NCBI RefSeq assembly: GCF_035594125.1 | Contig: NC_087171.1 | Coordinates: 17,205,767 to 17,269,766, forward strand | From: Scylla paramamosain | Taxonomy: Eukaryota > Arthropoda > Malacostraca > Decapoda > Portunidae | Direction: 5' to 3' | Length of the DNA: 64,000 nucleotides | Shown here: piece by piece, positions 14,875 to 36,527 of the stretch | How positions within the stretch are numbered: position 1 is the stretch's first letter | Layout: the number at the start of each line of letters is the position of its first letter | The notes under the pieces: generated by a model | What the model saw: only the letters and a program-made list of their open reading frames with translations | Databases searched by the model: none | Told to the model about the DNA's origin: nothing | Program-made: the position numbers and the translations under genes

Positions 14875-16041
14875 AAGGGATCATCACTTGACATGTTGGA
14901 GAATAAAAATTTTTTTTTCTTTTTTTCTTTTTCTATATGTAATCATCCGAACTAGCATCGATTTCCTCTCCTAGTAATGGCTTAATTCTGGTTTTGCCAA
15001 GTTTCCTATAACTTTTTTGTCACTATACCATCCAAATGAAAACAACACGGAAAACATCCTGGAAAAAACACAATAACGTCCAGTATAGCTTGTTAAGAAG
15101 AGTTGAGACACGGATAAGTTTCAGAATACTAATCACAAACGCTCCTATTCGCTGCCTGTACTGACCGTGACTTCAGGCTGGAGCATGTTTAGACCATAAT
15201 TTTGAAAGACATCATTGACATCAAATTAAGTGATAAAATACTTCGAATCTTGTGGTGTCTGTAGTTGTATATTTTGTCAGTAAAATCATTCGGAGTGGTT
15301 CAAAATGCAGTCGTGAGATTCATTCAGTAATCAACAGTCAAAGCGTTAACTCTTGTACCCTCCTTTCTCGAAAACAAATTTATACTGACGGCCTTCCCCA
15401 CACCGACGCCTTAAGGCTCTCTCGAACACATTTTCTACATATATTCGCTGTTAGATTCTGATGTCTTCTTAAGATATAGAAACAACTAATATCCCAGATG
15501 ATAAATGTTCTCTAAAATCTCCTTAGCGTTATCATTACAGAGACCCTTTTTACGTAGCAGCAGGCCTGTGTGTCGTAGTCTGAGGGCATCTGTTTCCAGA
15601 GAACATCGTTCATTTAACTAAAAGCATCTAGGAAAGTGATATCTTTTACTCGTATGGGACTTCAAGGGGGATATGACTGAGGCTCACTCACGCACCTATG
15701 TTTATGTAATGACTCCACGGATCTTCTGTTACTCTCAACACAGAGATGTAAGAAACTTTTAATTTTTCTCATTCATAAATGCGGGCATCACCTAGTTGTA
15801 TTTGTATGGAAATAGAAAAACATATTTCGTCCTTCCTTTGTCGTCCACACCTTTGCTTCACCTTGCCTTTCATCCTTTGTGTTTGTTTTGCCGGCTTTGC
15901 TCTCTGCTCTTTTCAACAAGGCAGGCGATGTCTTTGTCTTCCGTGGCGCGTGGCCGACATCTCCATGGCTGAGTGAAGCGTTGGTGCTGCTCAACGTCTT
16001 CCTCGCTGATGCCACACCGACGTGTTCTTGTTATTTTCTTG
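14874..16041. other. SSR-poor unique sequence
   Basis: No microsatellite of note. Frames of 65-98 codons at 15779-16175 overlap each other on + and lack known motifs. No gene called. Confidence 0.45.
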
Positions 16042-16097
16042 ATTTTTCGTCTTTTTTCTCATGCATTTCATTTTTCGTCTTTTTTCTCATGCATTTG
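16042..16097. repeat. 28-bp direct tandem duplication
   Basis: The unit beginning ATTTTTCGTCTTTTTTCTC is repeated once immediately (16042-16069 and 16070-16097), differing only in the last base. Two near-identical copies suggest a recent duplication. Confidence 0.93.
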
Positions 16098-17184
16098 TTT
16101 GTATGTTGTATGTTTTCGGGGCAGACAACTTTGGCGTTTTTACTGTTTGTGTCTTGTTTCCTCAAAGCAGGTTAGTGTAGCTTTACTTGATCTCTGTTTT
16201 TATGAATCCCACCATCTAAGTGTCTGGAATTACACTGATAAAAAGAGACAGTCATACACAAGAAGATGAAATGGATATATAAACGAATAGATAGATGCTT
16301 GCGAATAGACAGAAGAGGAAAATACACACACAAAAAAAAAGAAAAAAAAAAACCTGCTCCTTGCCGCCTAGCAATATATAATCAACATATCTTAATACAT
16401 AATTCTTAATACATTTTTCATCGACGTGTACATCAAACGGTCATAATTTCTGCAACGTGAGCAAGTACGCGGTTGATATTCACGCACGGGTTGGATGGGG
16501 TGGGGGGGGGCACGGCCATTACTGATCAGAAATGACGCGCAGTACTTACCACATGATCAAATCTTCCACAGTGACCATTCATATAAGCTTCATTTGCCGC
16601 CAGTCACGCTTGTCTTCACTCACATGTCAAGCACGTTCCTATTCAGATCATTCCAGCTTTTTCGCTCCCTAGCCTCGCCCTCCTCCTGCTCCTTTTGCTC
16701 ATTATTAACATCTCCATTTTCTTTCGTCTGTCTCGTTTTCTTTTTCTTATTTTCTCCTCGTTGCCGCCGTCCTCATTCTCTTTGTTTTTTTCGTGTCATT
16801 CCTCCTCTTCTTTCTCATCGCCGTCTCCCATTTCATCCGTCTCTTCTCAGTATTACCCCTCTTCCCCCTTCTCCTCATCCTCCTCCTCCACAGTCTATAT
16901 ATATATTTTTTTTCTTATCTGGTGACCCTGTTTGTCTTGTCAGTCCCATTGTTGCAGGAGACATGGGGCTACTTTTTGACCTTTCCTTTCTTCTTTTTCC
17001 TTATCTATTTCCCGGCAGGATACCGTAGGGGGCGATGAAGCGAATGGTTCCTGGGGCCTCTGATGTGTAACGCTTCATCTTCAGCACGTGGATCATATTA
17101 GCTGTTAGGAGTTATAGAGCACATCTTCTTATGGTGCCCCGAGGATTTCAGTGTTATTCTTTTTTTATACGTATGCATGTTTTG
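16098..17184. other. Unique, then pyrimidine-rich sequence
   Basis: G-run near 16501-16509 (GGGGTGGGGGGGGG context). From about 16650 to 16920 the + strand is strongly pyrimidine-rich (TCC/TTC words). A 177-codon frame (16495-17028) is explained by this bias. No gene recognised. Confidence 0.45.
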
Positions 17185-17353
17185 CTCCAATCTCCTCCTT
17201 CTCCTCCTCCTCTTCTTCTCTTCTTCCTTCTCATCTTCCTTCTCCTTTTCGTCGTCGTCCTCCTCCTCCTCCTCCTTGTCTTTTTCTCTTCTTCATCCTC
17301 GTTTTTTTTTTTTTCCTCCTCCTCGCCCTTTCTCCTCCTCCCCCTCCTCCTCC
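17185..17353. repeat. Imperfect (CTC)n/(TTC)n pyrimidine tract, ~169 bp
   Basis: Degenerate CTC, TTC and CGT units with one T-run (about 17304-17314). Frames on both strands are low-complexity Ser/Leu/Phe or Arg/Glu. Confidence 0.88.
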
Positions 17354-18307
17354 TCTTGCTCTCACCTAACAAGGAAGGGCGCACCGGGATTGTCTCTAAC
17401 ACCTCTTAATTAGGCAGGACCTGCTTCCCATCTCCAGAGGGTAAACATTTATTTGAAAGTGATTATTTGCTCCAAAAAGAACACTGAAACCCGAGAGGAA
17501 CAAGAATGGTATGTATATATAATATGATGTTTTGTTCTCTACTCGTTCCTATAGGTAAAGGGTTTATAATAACGTCTTTGCATCTCAGCCGTGAGTTTCA
17601 GTGTGTACTTGAGAGTTCTGAGGTAAATGAAGACAAAAATTTACATACTAAAGACTATTTTGTATAATAGGAATGACGTAACTTTTAGTAATGTGTCACG
17701 TCAGAATGTTTCCTCTCTCCTTTATCATTCAGACTCCGGGGAAAAAGTCAAAGGTGTCAGGTTTTGTAACGCTATTATGTAATATCTACACAAGGAGTGA
17801 CACGGGAGCAATAGCGTGGAAAACGTAATGAATGAATAATACCTACATACATAGATAAAAGCAGAATAAATATGAATACAAGTTTCACGGGTGCACCAAT
17901 GTTGATATTTGTATACGAGACTAAATAATATATTGTAAATGTTGAGAAGGATACTTCTTTTAATACCTTTTTTTTTTTAGATGGTTGTCCAGTTAGTGTC
18001 TTTTAATTGTTGCATAAGTGAAAGGCAGTGAATTACCAGAGTGCGCCTCCGGTCGTGCCATTTAGATAAATAGTGAATGGCTCTCGCAAGACTTTGAAAT
18101 AGTGTAACCAAGACACGTTCATTGCGGAAAGGGAGATGGTCGCCACTGAAAATGGAGCTCTTGACCGGCATCCTGGCGGTGGCAGAGGAAGCCATAAAGT
18201 GGTGGTGGCTTGCGAATGTTCCTATTAAAGATGCCCTCGGAAACATTGTGAAGATGGAAGTTGTTGTTCGGCATTGCTGTTATTGTTATTATCGTATAAT
18301 GATGGAG

Positions 18308-18308
<1 letters not shown>
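17354..18308. other. Unique sequence
   Basis: No gene recognised. The - frame at 17977-18246 (89 codons) has no known domain. Confidence 0.45.
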
Positions 18309-18624
<316 letters not shown>

Positions 18625-18654
18625 AGCCCAAAGATAAACCTTCCTCCCATCATT

Positions 18655-19065
18655 CTAGAACAGCGCGAAAACGGCATTTAATAAGCAACAAACGCACACG
18701 CATTCCCGCCACACACGCACCGGCACAAGTCCCCCTGGTCTTCCCCGCCGATAGGGATCCTCTTGAGAGCCTCGCACAAACCTCGTGAGAGCCTCCCTTC
18801 CCAAATCGTCTCGTGGGGTGATAAAAGCGGCGTCCTGCCACCACCTCAGCACCTCCCCCGGAAGGAAAACGATTGCAAACTAAGCCAGAGGCGCCCGTAA
18901 ACTGGCTGGCGGAGGATGAAGACAAAGATGAGTGCCGTAATCAGAGGCGGGAGGGGAAGGCAGTGTGAATGGCCGCCGTGAGGCATGGCGAGGGGCGGAA
19001 AACGCCCCAAGCAGGAGGCAGCGCTCGGCGAAGAGAAACAGTGTGAGAAGAGAAATGGCCCACTG
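18655..19065 (+). promoter_or_regulatory. CpG-rich patch with core-promoter-like words (doubtful)
   Basis: This 400 bp is visibly richer in G+C and CpG than its neighbours. It contains a TATA-like GATAAAAG at 18820-18827, and 28 bp from it a TCAG initiator-like word at 18846-18849, the spacing expected of an arthropod TATA/Inr promoter. Strand and function are inference. No convincing first exon follows: the first ATG (18916) opens only a short frame. It may equally be an unmethylated or simply GC-rich unique segment. Confidence 0.18.
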
Positions 19066-19182
19066 GAACACCAAAAAAGTTCCTGAAAATTATGAAGAAA
19101 ATGTATTTACGTTTTTCATGGTGCCTCCTTGTTCATATCTATGAAATGTTTTTGAAGCCTCTTGATTAAAGATCTAATCGAG

Positions 19183-21268
<2,086 letters not shown>

Positions 21269-21348
<80 letters not shown>
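21269..21348. repeat. (GA)n microsatellite, 80 bp
   Basis: Pure GA, 30 bp before a purine-only GGA minisatellite-like tract. Confidence 0.98.
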
Positions 21349-21350
<2 letters not shown>

Positions 21351-21377
21351 CAGTAAGAGGAGAAATGGAAAAGGAAA

Positions 21378-21492
21378 TAAAAGGAGGAGGAAGGGGAGGA
21401 GAAGGAGGAGGAAGGGGAGGAGAAGGAGGAGGAAGGGGAGGAGGAGGAAGGGGAGGAGGAGGAGGAGGGCGAAGAGGAGGAGAAGGAAGAGA
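21378..21492. repeat. Imperfect (GGA)n purine tract with a ~24-bp higher-order unit
   Basis: GGAGGAAGGGGAGGAGAA recurs about three times (from 21382, 21406 and 21427, the last shortened), giving a higher-order period over GGA units. The + strand is all purine for most of its length. Confidence 0.85.
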
Positions 21493-23195
21493 AGAATAGG
21501 AGACGCTGAAACATGAGAATCACATTGGATACTGAAAACTGGCACGAAAGGAAAACTGATAGTGAACGTGAAGTGAGATAGCAAGATACGCATTATCACG
21601 ATCGGAGTCTTGTCTGGAGGAGCGTTAGTGTAGCCAGTGTGTATTTTGGGAAGCTCTGGAGAGGCTCGAGTGGCCGTTTCTTTCATGAAATGTTGTGGCA
21701 CCAGAAAAATATTGGTGTCGAGTGATGTCTATATTAAATGTGTTGCGTGGGTGTCGTAAGTATTGGTTTCGGATTCGATAATTCTCATTACGCTGGGAAA
21801 TTACTTTAAGGGCAACGTGAGTTTCTGCAATAGTTATAATCATTAGTATCATTATATCTTTTTCTTGTGCATCGTAAGATTTTAAAACTGCGACATGAGA
21901 CCAACACCGTGTCGGAACTGTCATTTAGTGTCACTCTATCGTACATCTCTTATCTTAGACCAAATATTGTAGCTTCTAAACATGCTGTCTCATAAAGGCT
22001 GACAGGGTTTTCTTCATTTGTATTCCTTTGTGCTCTTTTGTAAGAGAAGCCAAAGTCGGTGAAGTTTAGTGAGGGCGGTAGACTAACTTGCCTTTAGAAG
22101 GTAGTAAGTAGTTGGACCCAAGGCCACATAACTAAGTTAGGCTTAAGTTCGTTAGGCAGCGGTGGCCCGGGACGATAAGGGTAAAGACCAGCAGCAGTGG
22201 TGGTGGTGGTGTGGCCCTGTCATCGGCTTACTCGTACATTTTGCATGGCGTCCACTGGTGTACCATCCCTCGTCATTGTCTTCAGCATGTCCTCCACTGC
22301 TTGGCTTCTTGTGAAAATTATCATAGTAGCGGCACGTGCTTTTTTTACTCCAGCACCACCACAGAAATACTGAATCTGCCTGCGTCATCACTACACTTGA
22401 AAAATATATCCGTGAAAGTGGCGGTATATGCACATAGAAATACTTTTAAAGTCTAGTTCATCGGCAAAGCAACGAACGCCATCCAATCCATCGGCTGAAA
22501 TGGAGGCAGCAGCCATCCACAGCTAGCGTGGGTGAATTGGACGCACGTTGATTTAATTCCGTGAGTTCCATTGGCCACACTAACCTCCATAGCACTTCAG
22601 ATACGCAGCCAGGACCGTGGTGGTCAAGAACCCCCTGAGCCCCTAGTGAGGTCATGAGATTACAACACCACCACTGCAATGCACATTCACGATACTAATG
22701 CGTTGCGCTCACAAATGTGGTCTCCTCTGGTGCACGACTGTCGCCACATGACCAACGTGTGATGTTTCAGGTTGATATATATATATATTTTTTTTTTTTT
22801 AGCTATTTTTACATTGTTTTATTTATTAATGTTTACTTTAGATGAGTCTGTTGTACTTGGACATTCTTTTTTTCCAGTTCATGCGATTAGGACTGCTGTT
22901 GCTACTATTACTACTGCTCCCACCTCCACCTCGTAGTGTCGTCATTAGCACAAGTCTTATCAATATTACATCCATTCCTTACTGTTTCTTTAAAGGAGTG
23001 AGTATCAGACCAGGGGCGCTGCTATGGCTCCTGTCACAGCGGAGTTATTTTTCGTGGTCCTCTTTTTTTGTGGAAGTGTTCAATTATTCAGGAGACAAGG
23101 CTGGCACGATGCACAAGAAAGTCGGAGGCAGGGAGACGATATTCATGAGCCGTCAACATCAACACTCTTCTGGAGACGAAGCAGCAGGAGTAGTA
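21493..23195. other. SSR-poor sequence, possible unidentified repeat at 22458-22690
   Basis: The - frame 22458-22679 (73 codons, containing WPMELTELNQRASNSPTL) looks vaguely like frames I associate with dispersed decapod repeats, but I cannot name a family. 22790-22800 is a T-run after a short AT array. No gene called. Confidence 0.3.
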
Positions 23196-23232
23196 GGTGG
23201 AGGAGGAGGAGGGGGAGGAGGAGGAGGAGGAA
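23196..23232. repeat. Short (GGA)n tract
   Basis: About ten GGA units with one extra-G variant; gives poly-Gly or poly-Arg frames. Confidence 0.88.
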
Positions 23233-23251
23233 GGGAAAAAGAAGATAAGTT

Positions 23252-23424
<173 letters not shown>

Positions 23425-23655
23425 AACTGGAGTTATCAAACAAAACAGATTTAAAAGTAATCAGATTATTTTTTTTAATGCATCACCTAGTTTAAAGGTA
23501 TATTCATATATTCATATTTTCCATTATCAATCATACTTTATTTTTTTCTGACTGTCTATTGACTCATTTATGTATCTATTTGGTATGTCCACCTGTCCGT
23601 CAATCTGTCTGATTTGTAATGGACTTTATAAAGTTATTCATTAGCAAACCTTTCC

Positions 23656-23660
<5 letters not shown>

Positions 23661-23696
<36 letters not shown>
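23661..23696. repeat. (GT)n array, 36 bp
   Basis: Pure GT, 57 bp before a long AT array. Confidence 0.97.
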
Positions 23697-23698
<2 letters not shown>

Positions 23699-23746
23699 TG
23701 TATTTTGTAAGAAACAGTCGAGGTGTAATTCAAATATATTAATGAA

Positions 23747-24441
<695 letters not shown>

Positions 24442-24506
24442 GCATTTACACGGAATCTAAATGGTATTCTTGAATTAACCTTTATAGTGTTAACAATCCT
24501 TTCGCC

Positions 24507-24508
<2 letters not shown>

Positions 24509-24541
<33 letters not shown>
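24509..24541. repeat. (GT)n array, 33 bp
   Basis: Pure TG/GT alternation. Confidence 0.97.
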
Positions 24542-24543
<2 letters not shown>

Positions 24544-24627
24544 ATCGCCTCCAGGTCGCTCTTCATGTTCTCTTTCCTTCAGAATGTCTTTTTCTCTCTG
24601 TCTCCGCTGCTTTAGATTACACACAGT

Positions 24628-24686
24628 CTCCTCCTCCTCCTCCTCCTCCTCCTCCTCCTCCTCCTCCTCCTCCTCCTCCTCCTCCT
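24628..24686. repeat. (TCC)n trinucleotide array, 59 bp
   Basis: About 19 perfect CTC/TCC units. Confidence 0.97.
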
Positions 24687-24789
24687 TCCCTCTTTTTGGC
24701 GCTACTGATAACCTCACCGCTGAACTTCTCTCCCCTCAGTTATAATGAGTTTGTTTCCTCGTCTCCTGAAGCCTCGTCGTCTTTTTTCC

Positions 24790-24792
<3 letters not shown>

Positions 24793-24868
<76 letters not shown>
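24793..24868. repeat. (GT)n microsatellite, 76 bp
   Basis: Pure GT; the reverse complement of the (CA)n that starts 92 bp downstream. Confidence 0.98.
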
Positions 24869-24871
<3 letters not shown>

Positions 24872-24958
24872 GTTTGGCCTTCTTTCTTTGTCTTTTATAA
24901 TCCTGTCAGCTTGCTTTATAGATATTATTTTCTGTTATTTCTCAAGATTCAACTTTTT

Positions 24959-24960
<2 letters not shown>

Positions 24961-25037
<77 letters not shown>
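24961..25037. repeat. (CA)n microsatellite, 77 bp
   Basis: Pure CA; the same length as, and complementary to, the GT tract at 24793-24868. Confidence 0.98.
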
Positions 25038-25039
<2 letters not shown>

Positions 25040-25554
25040 CTTAGGTTACTCAAACTACGTATGTTCTTTCATCGTAAATTCTGAAACGTGTGTCTCCTTT
25101 TACATTCAAGGGACATCCACTCGCAACATTTCCACTTTCTGCACCACTGTCCCTTCCTTCCTCTGCTCTCTTTGTGTTTCCATCTCCTCCCCACTCAGAA
25201 TTCTGTACCTCCTTTATGTTCTGTATTTACTTTTACATTGTCTTGGATTTCCTCCGAAGCATTTTTTTTTTTCTTTTTTTCTCTCCTATATATTCAGCAC
25301 CACCATCTATTCTCAGTTTCCGTAACATGTTCTTCCTCCTAATCCGTGTTTCTTCAGTGGCGTTCAGTTTGTCTTTTTTTTTTTAACGCATGACCTCATT
25401 ATTTGTTTTGTTCACTTAAGTTATAGCAATTTGGATGCGACGAAATTAAATTGAATATGATTATACGTACAACACCACTTGTACTTAGAAGGTCGAGAAG
25501 TTTTAATTTCTTTTCGTCTTATGGTAAAACTTAAGGCATGGAATTGATACCTTT
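25038..25554. other. Pyrimidine-rich, then AT-rich unique sequence
   Basis: T-runs at 25262-25272 and 25375-25384. No gene recognised. Confidence 0.45.
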
Positions 25555-25790
25555 TTACAAAATAATGGTTTCGGCTTAGGGCAACGAAAAAGACTTACTG
25601 AAGGTGTCAGTCCAAAAGTCAGAAAAAAAAAAGATCATCCAAATTTTGAGAAGTCCTAAAATCTCCCTCTTGAAAGAGTTCAAGGCATAGGTTGGAAGAA
25701 ATACAGAAACAGGCAAGGAGTTCCAGTGAAAGATATGAAACACTGAGAATACTGCTTAAGTCTTGCATTAAAGAAGGGAACAGAATAAGT
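25555..25790 (-). mobile_element. LINE family B 3' end, copy 1 (decayed)
   Basis: On the minus strand this aligns base by base with 29362-29645: the segment corresponding to NARVNQYSQSFIPF is followed by the equivalent of NSLPASVF, but about 10 bp that encode the GKLW region of the other copy are missing, which shifts the frame. The 3' untranslated part (…GTTGCCCT near 25578-25585 on the complement) is also shared. Only the extreme C-terminus and 3' end are present, so this is a 5'-truncated, frameshifted dead copy. Confidence 0.72.
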
Positions 25791-27010
<1,220 letters not shown>

Positions 27011-28117
27011 TTTCTATGAGTTTAAGTCAACATTTATGGGATGATTTCATAACGTAAAGAAATCATACACATGTGAAAATGTTTTCCTTTCATTTCTTGC
27101 GCTGAATATATGTCGTGAATACAAAAACTTCATCCATATCACTTTCATGGGCACTCTTTTCACATCTCTTCTGTTATGCTGATTTTATTTTATTGCGTCT
27201 AAACATTTTTTTTACAAAGCTGTAAATTGTTTCTCTTTGTGCTTCATCTCTGAGGTAAATGTTGTGCAGTACAAAATATCAAACTTATTGATTTGCTTAA
27301 CCACATGTGTCGTTGTACTTCCTGCATTTGCCTTCCTACTCCTCCATCTATTACCCTCTCCCTCCCTCATTCTTTAAACGTCCTCCACTTCCATCTTCCC
27401 TCTTATCACTTGTCTCTTTTCTACCCTTGCCCTCTTCCTCTTTCATTTCATCTACCGCCCCCCCCCCCCTCTCTGCTTTTCCTGTGCTCTCCTCTCCTCG
27501 CCGTCAGATGATGGCTCCTCGTGCTCCAAACTTAAAACCTCGCACCCCATCTCGGCGAGACACATGTTATACGGCAGGAAAAAGGAAACGTAAATGAAAC
27601 TGAGTATGAGGTGGTGGAAGTGCGGGAGTAGTGGAGCGTCGCTGTTCAGCAAATGCTTTTACGGAGTTATTACAGTCTCTGGCTGTCACCTTTCCTCTCA
27701 TTTCCCCTCGACCTCTCCTTCCACGTCACTCCGCATCTCTTCACGTCTTCTTCTGCCGTCTCTCTCCAGGGATTCTTTCACGCCTCAGTGTACAAATTTG
27801 TGGATGTAATCTTTTAATGTGTTGATGGCACTTCACAAAATTTTAAGATGTTATCCTCAAGATGCTACCAAAATTCGTTAGAGTGTCTAGACACTCCGCT
27901 TGTGGGAAACTGTGAACCTAGACGTTGAGAAGACTTGCATCCTTCTCGGATTCGCTGGACAACTTCCCAAGGGTGAAATTTGCAGCAGGTCACACTCCAT
28001 CACGAAATTACGAGCATCGCCAGTCCATTGACCTTTCTATAAACCCGTGGTGGGTGTCACCCGACCCATGGAGAGAGATTGAGCAGATCCTCTCCCCGAA
28101 TGTTTCTCATACTGTTC

Positions 28118-28121
<4 letters not shown>
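27011..28121. other. SSR-poor sequence with pyrimidine-rich patch
   Basis: 27340-27500 is CT/CCTC-rich and has a 12-base C-run at 27458-27469. A 65-codon + frame (27925-28122) containing INPWWVSPDPWREIEQIL has ordinary composition but no recognised family. No gene called. Confidence 0.4.

Positions 28122-28206
<85 letters not shown>
28122..28206. repeat. (AT)n microsatellite, 85 bp
   Basis: Pure AT tract. Confidence 0.98.
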
Positions 28207-29361
<1,155 letters not shown>

Positions 29362-29645
29362 GTTTTTTTTGTTATTTATGTTGGCGGGACACTGGCAAGG
29401 GCAACAAAAATCCAATAAAAAAAAAAATGCCCACTGAAATGGCAGTCCCATAAAAGGGTCAAAGCAGTAGTCAAAAACTGATGGATAAGTGTCTTGAAAC
29501 CTCCCTCTTGATGGAATTCAAGTCATAGGAAGGTGGAAATACAGAAGCAGGCAGGGAGTTCCAGAGTTTACCAGAGAAAGGGATGAATGATTGAGAATAC
29601 TGGTTAACTCTTGCGTTAGAGAGGTGGACAGGGTGAGAGGATACT
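29362..29645 (-). mobile_element. LINE family B 3' end, copy 2 (best preserved)
   Basis: The minus-strand frame reads SFIPFSGKLWNSLPASVFPP, then YDLNSIKREVSRHL and a stop. A LWNSLP.SVF....DLN.FK..V..HL segment is the common end of jockey-like and related non-LTR reverse transcriptases (established family knowledge; the exact clade is uncertain). After the stop, a 3' untranslated part with GTTGCCCTTGCCAGTG (complement of about 29389-29404) leads to an A-rich tail (T-run on +, 29363-29370). Upstream RT domains are missing. Two related copies lie at 25555-25790 and 54309-54465, all on the minus strand. Confidence 0.78.
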
Positions 29646-30669
29646 TTTTTTTTATTTTTTTTATTATCCACGGTGACCACTCACAGCAAGAACAAGCAAC
29701 AACACGTTAAATGAAGCAATATTACATAGTACTCTTGTATATTATTGAGTACCTCGAAACTACCGTCCCCAGACATAAAATGAATAAATAAAGTAGAAAT
29801 ATATACGAGTACACACAAAAAAAAAAGTATATAAAATAAAAACTGCAATTAAACTCGAAAGTGGGAAACGAAATGGCAGAAAGTAAAAAAAAAAAAAAAG
29901 TATTAAAAAAGTGGAAATGCATTTTATTCTGAATACAAATGTGCTAACTATAGTTCGCTGTTGCAAACTTTACGGAACACGGCAGTGACTTTTTATTTGG
30001 CAGCGGGCCGGGGAAGAGGGAGGGAGGGGTGTGAATGAGGCTGGCGTTTGCAAGTCAGACGTGCCTGCAATGCTTCTACTTGATGCCTCGTGTCTGGATG
30101 CAAGGGGGAAAAAAAGGGGGTCAGAAAATATATGCACTACTGATGACAAGAATAAATGTTCGTTACTCAAAATTTTCTCGTTACATATTACCTCTAAGAT
30201 CTTGTATTCACTATATGGGTAAAAGTGTGACGTACAGTTGTTACAGATAGGTACGATCATTATATCTGTCGTTTATCACCTCTCGTGCACTTAATATGGT
30301 GGAAGATTACAGAAAATTTTAGATTATTACATATTTCAATAAGGAAACCCTGTTGTCTAGTTTGGTCAAATTATCTCACTATTTTTCCAATGTGGACTCG
30401 GCGTGTGAGCTGAGGGAGACATGCATAAAAAGACTAGAAATCCCTTGCTACAGAAATTAGTAGTAAGGATATAAAGCTTAGTCTAATAGGTAGACAGAAA
30501 ACTGGTCTTCCAAGTAGGGCAGTTAAACGTTTTCCTTCTTCAAGGTTATAACTCCGCTAATGAGTTTTTCAAGAGTTGTAAGGGTTCAGGTTACGAGGAG
30601 GGGACTAGAACCTAATGAAATGACGGCATGGTAAAAAGAAGCGTCACCTAGAAAATGGTGGATAGAAGA

Positions 30670-30673
<4 letters not shown>
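29646..30673. other. AT-rich unique sequence
   Basis: T-rich start, A-runs at 29816-29826 and 29886-29899, G-rich words near 30003-30030. No gene recognised. Confidence 0.45.

Positions 30674-30712
<39 letters not shown>
30674..30712. repeat. (GT)n array, 39 bp
   Basis: Pure GT units. Confidence 0.97.
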
Positions 30713-30715
<3 letters not shown>

Positions 30716-31243
30716 CGTACACAGTCTCCTTTGTCACTAAACGAAACGGAAACGCACAATAGTGGCCGCCGAGCAGTCCCCGCTCGCAGTTTAATAAGGC
30801 AGTTAACCTTGGCGTGAATAACATTTTAATCATAGATACACCGGGTGTGCGTGTTGTAATTAAATTCCTGTTGCGGGCGCCGGTCGGCTCCCAGTACGTG
30901 CTTTCTCCCTGGGAATGTTCAATATGGCCTCGGCTTTGTTTGGGTTCCCATGTCTGTTGAGTGATAAGGATAATGACCAGTGATTTCGGAGCCGTGTGTG
31001 GGGAGGTGAGGGCGCCACGGCCAAGGAGAGAATGTGTGGAGGGATGGAATTACGAAATACTTTGCCTTAATCGCCCGAGTGATGTAGACAAACTTTTATG
31101 GAGTTTAATCGTGTGTAAAGCAAGGAGTAGAAAACGTTTATCTGTCTTATGAATGGAAGTATTAAAGACGAAGTTTTAAAGTCGATCTTCTTAAAACCCG
31201 AGAAAGACCCCGGCCTTGGACCTTCGCTAAGGATAATCCACAT
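30713..31243. other. Unique sequence, moderately GC-rich
   Basis: CpG-containing words near 30875-30900. No gene recognised. Confidence 0.45.

Positions 31244-34039
<2,796 letters not shown>

Positions 34040-34099
<60 letters not shown>
34040..34099. repeat. (GT)n microsatellite, 60 bp (module copy A)
   Basis: Pure TG/GT. The ~49 bp after it (34109-34157) is closely similar to 36255-36303, and both lead into a CT tract. Confidence 0.97.
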
Positions 34100-34100
<1 letters not shown>

Positions 34101-34108
34101 ATGTCTGG

Positions 34109-34920
<812 letters not shown>

Positions 34921-34965
34921 TGCGAATATTTACACAAACACTAATCCTATTTTCTCTCTTTTCAG

Positions 34966-35071
34966 GTAAGGTGGAGAAAAACGGTCTTCTCAGAGGTACT
35001 GCGGACCAAAGCAGTAACATCACCAGTAAGGCCAGTGAGGGGAGTCCTGCTTCCTTACTTGGGTGTCACTG
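34966..35071 (+). CDS. Possible terminal coding exon or recursive splice site (doubtful)
   Basis: CCTATTTTCTCTCTTTTCAG ends at 34965: a near-ideal acceptor with a long pyrimidine tract. It is followed at once by GTAAGG. If it is an ordinary acceptor, the frame beginning KVEKNGLLRGTADQSSNI runs 34 codons to a stop at 35070-35072. If not, the juxtaposed acceptor and donor fit a zero-length exon (ratchet point). The open frame has protein-like, non-repetitive composition but no recognised family. No poly(A) signal is close by. Confidence 0.18.
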
Positions 35072-35072
35072 A

Positions 35073-35895
<823 letters not shown>

Positions 35896-36032
35896 GCTTC
35901 TTTATAAGGAGTACTGAGAAAGATGGATCTCGTTTGCCATGTGTGTATGTGTTCAGCTGCGTTCAACTAGACTCGATTCTATAAAATGTTTTTTTGTTTA
36001 TCGTCATGGTCGTAAGATCTGCTTTTTTCATT

Positions 36033-36169
<137 letters not shown>

Positions 36170-36201
36170 CGTTTGACACTCGAAACTTCATTATAATTTT
36201 T

Positions 36202-36204
<3 letters not shown>

Positions 36205-36253
<49 letters not shown>
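36205..36253. repeat. (GT)n microsatellite, 49 bp (module copy B)
   Basis: Pure GT leading into the conserved spacer. Confidence 0.97.
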
Positions 36254-36408
<155 letters not shown>

Positions 36409-36519
36409 CCGTTAATTAAGCATTGACCGGTATTATGGCTATGGCAGACTGCACCCGCTAACCTCCCCAGTAATCAGACCATATTACATCTAGAATCCAG
36501 TTTCACGTATGGTAATTGT

Positions 36520-36527
36520 TATATATA

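Noticed and set aside
16495..17028. 177-codon plus-strand frame suggestive of a membrane protein
   Set aside because: The hydrophobic Phe/Leu/Ser character comes from pyrimidine-rich DNA; three frames are open at once.
24510..25325. 271-codon plus-strand frame
   Set aside because: It reads through GT, TCC, GT and CA arrays (Cys-Val, Pro, Cys-Val, Thr-His) joined by unrelated unique DNA.
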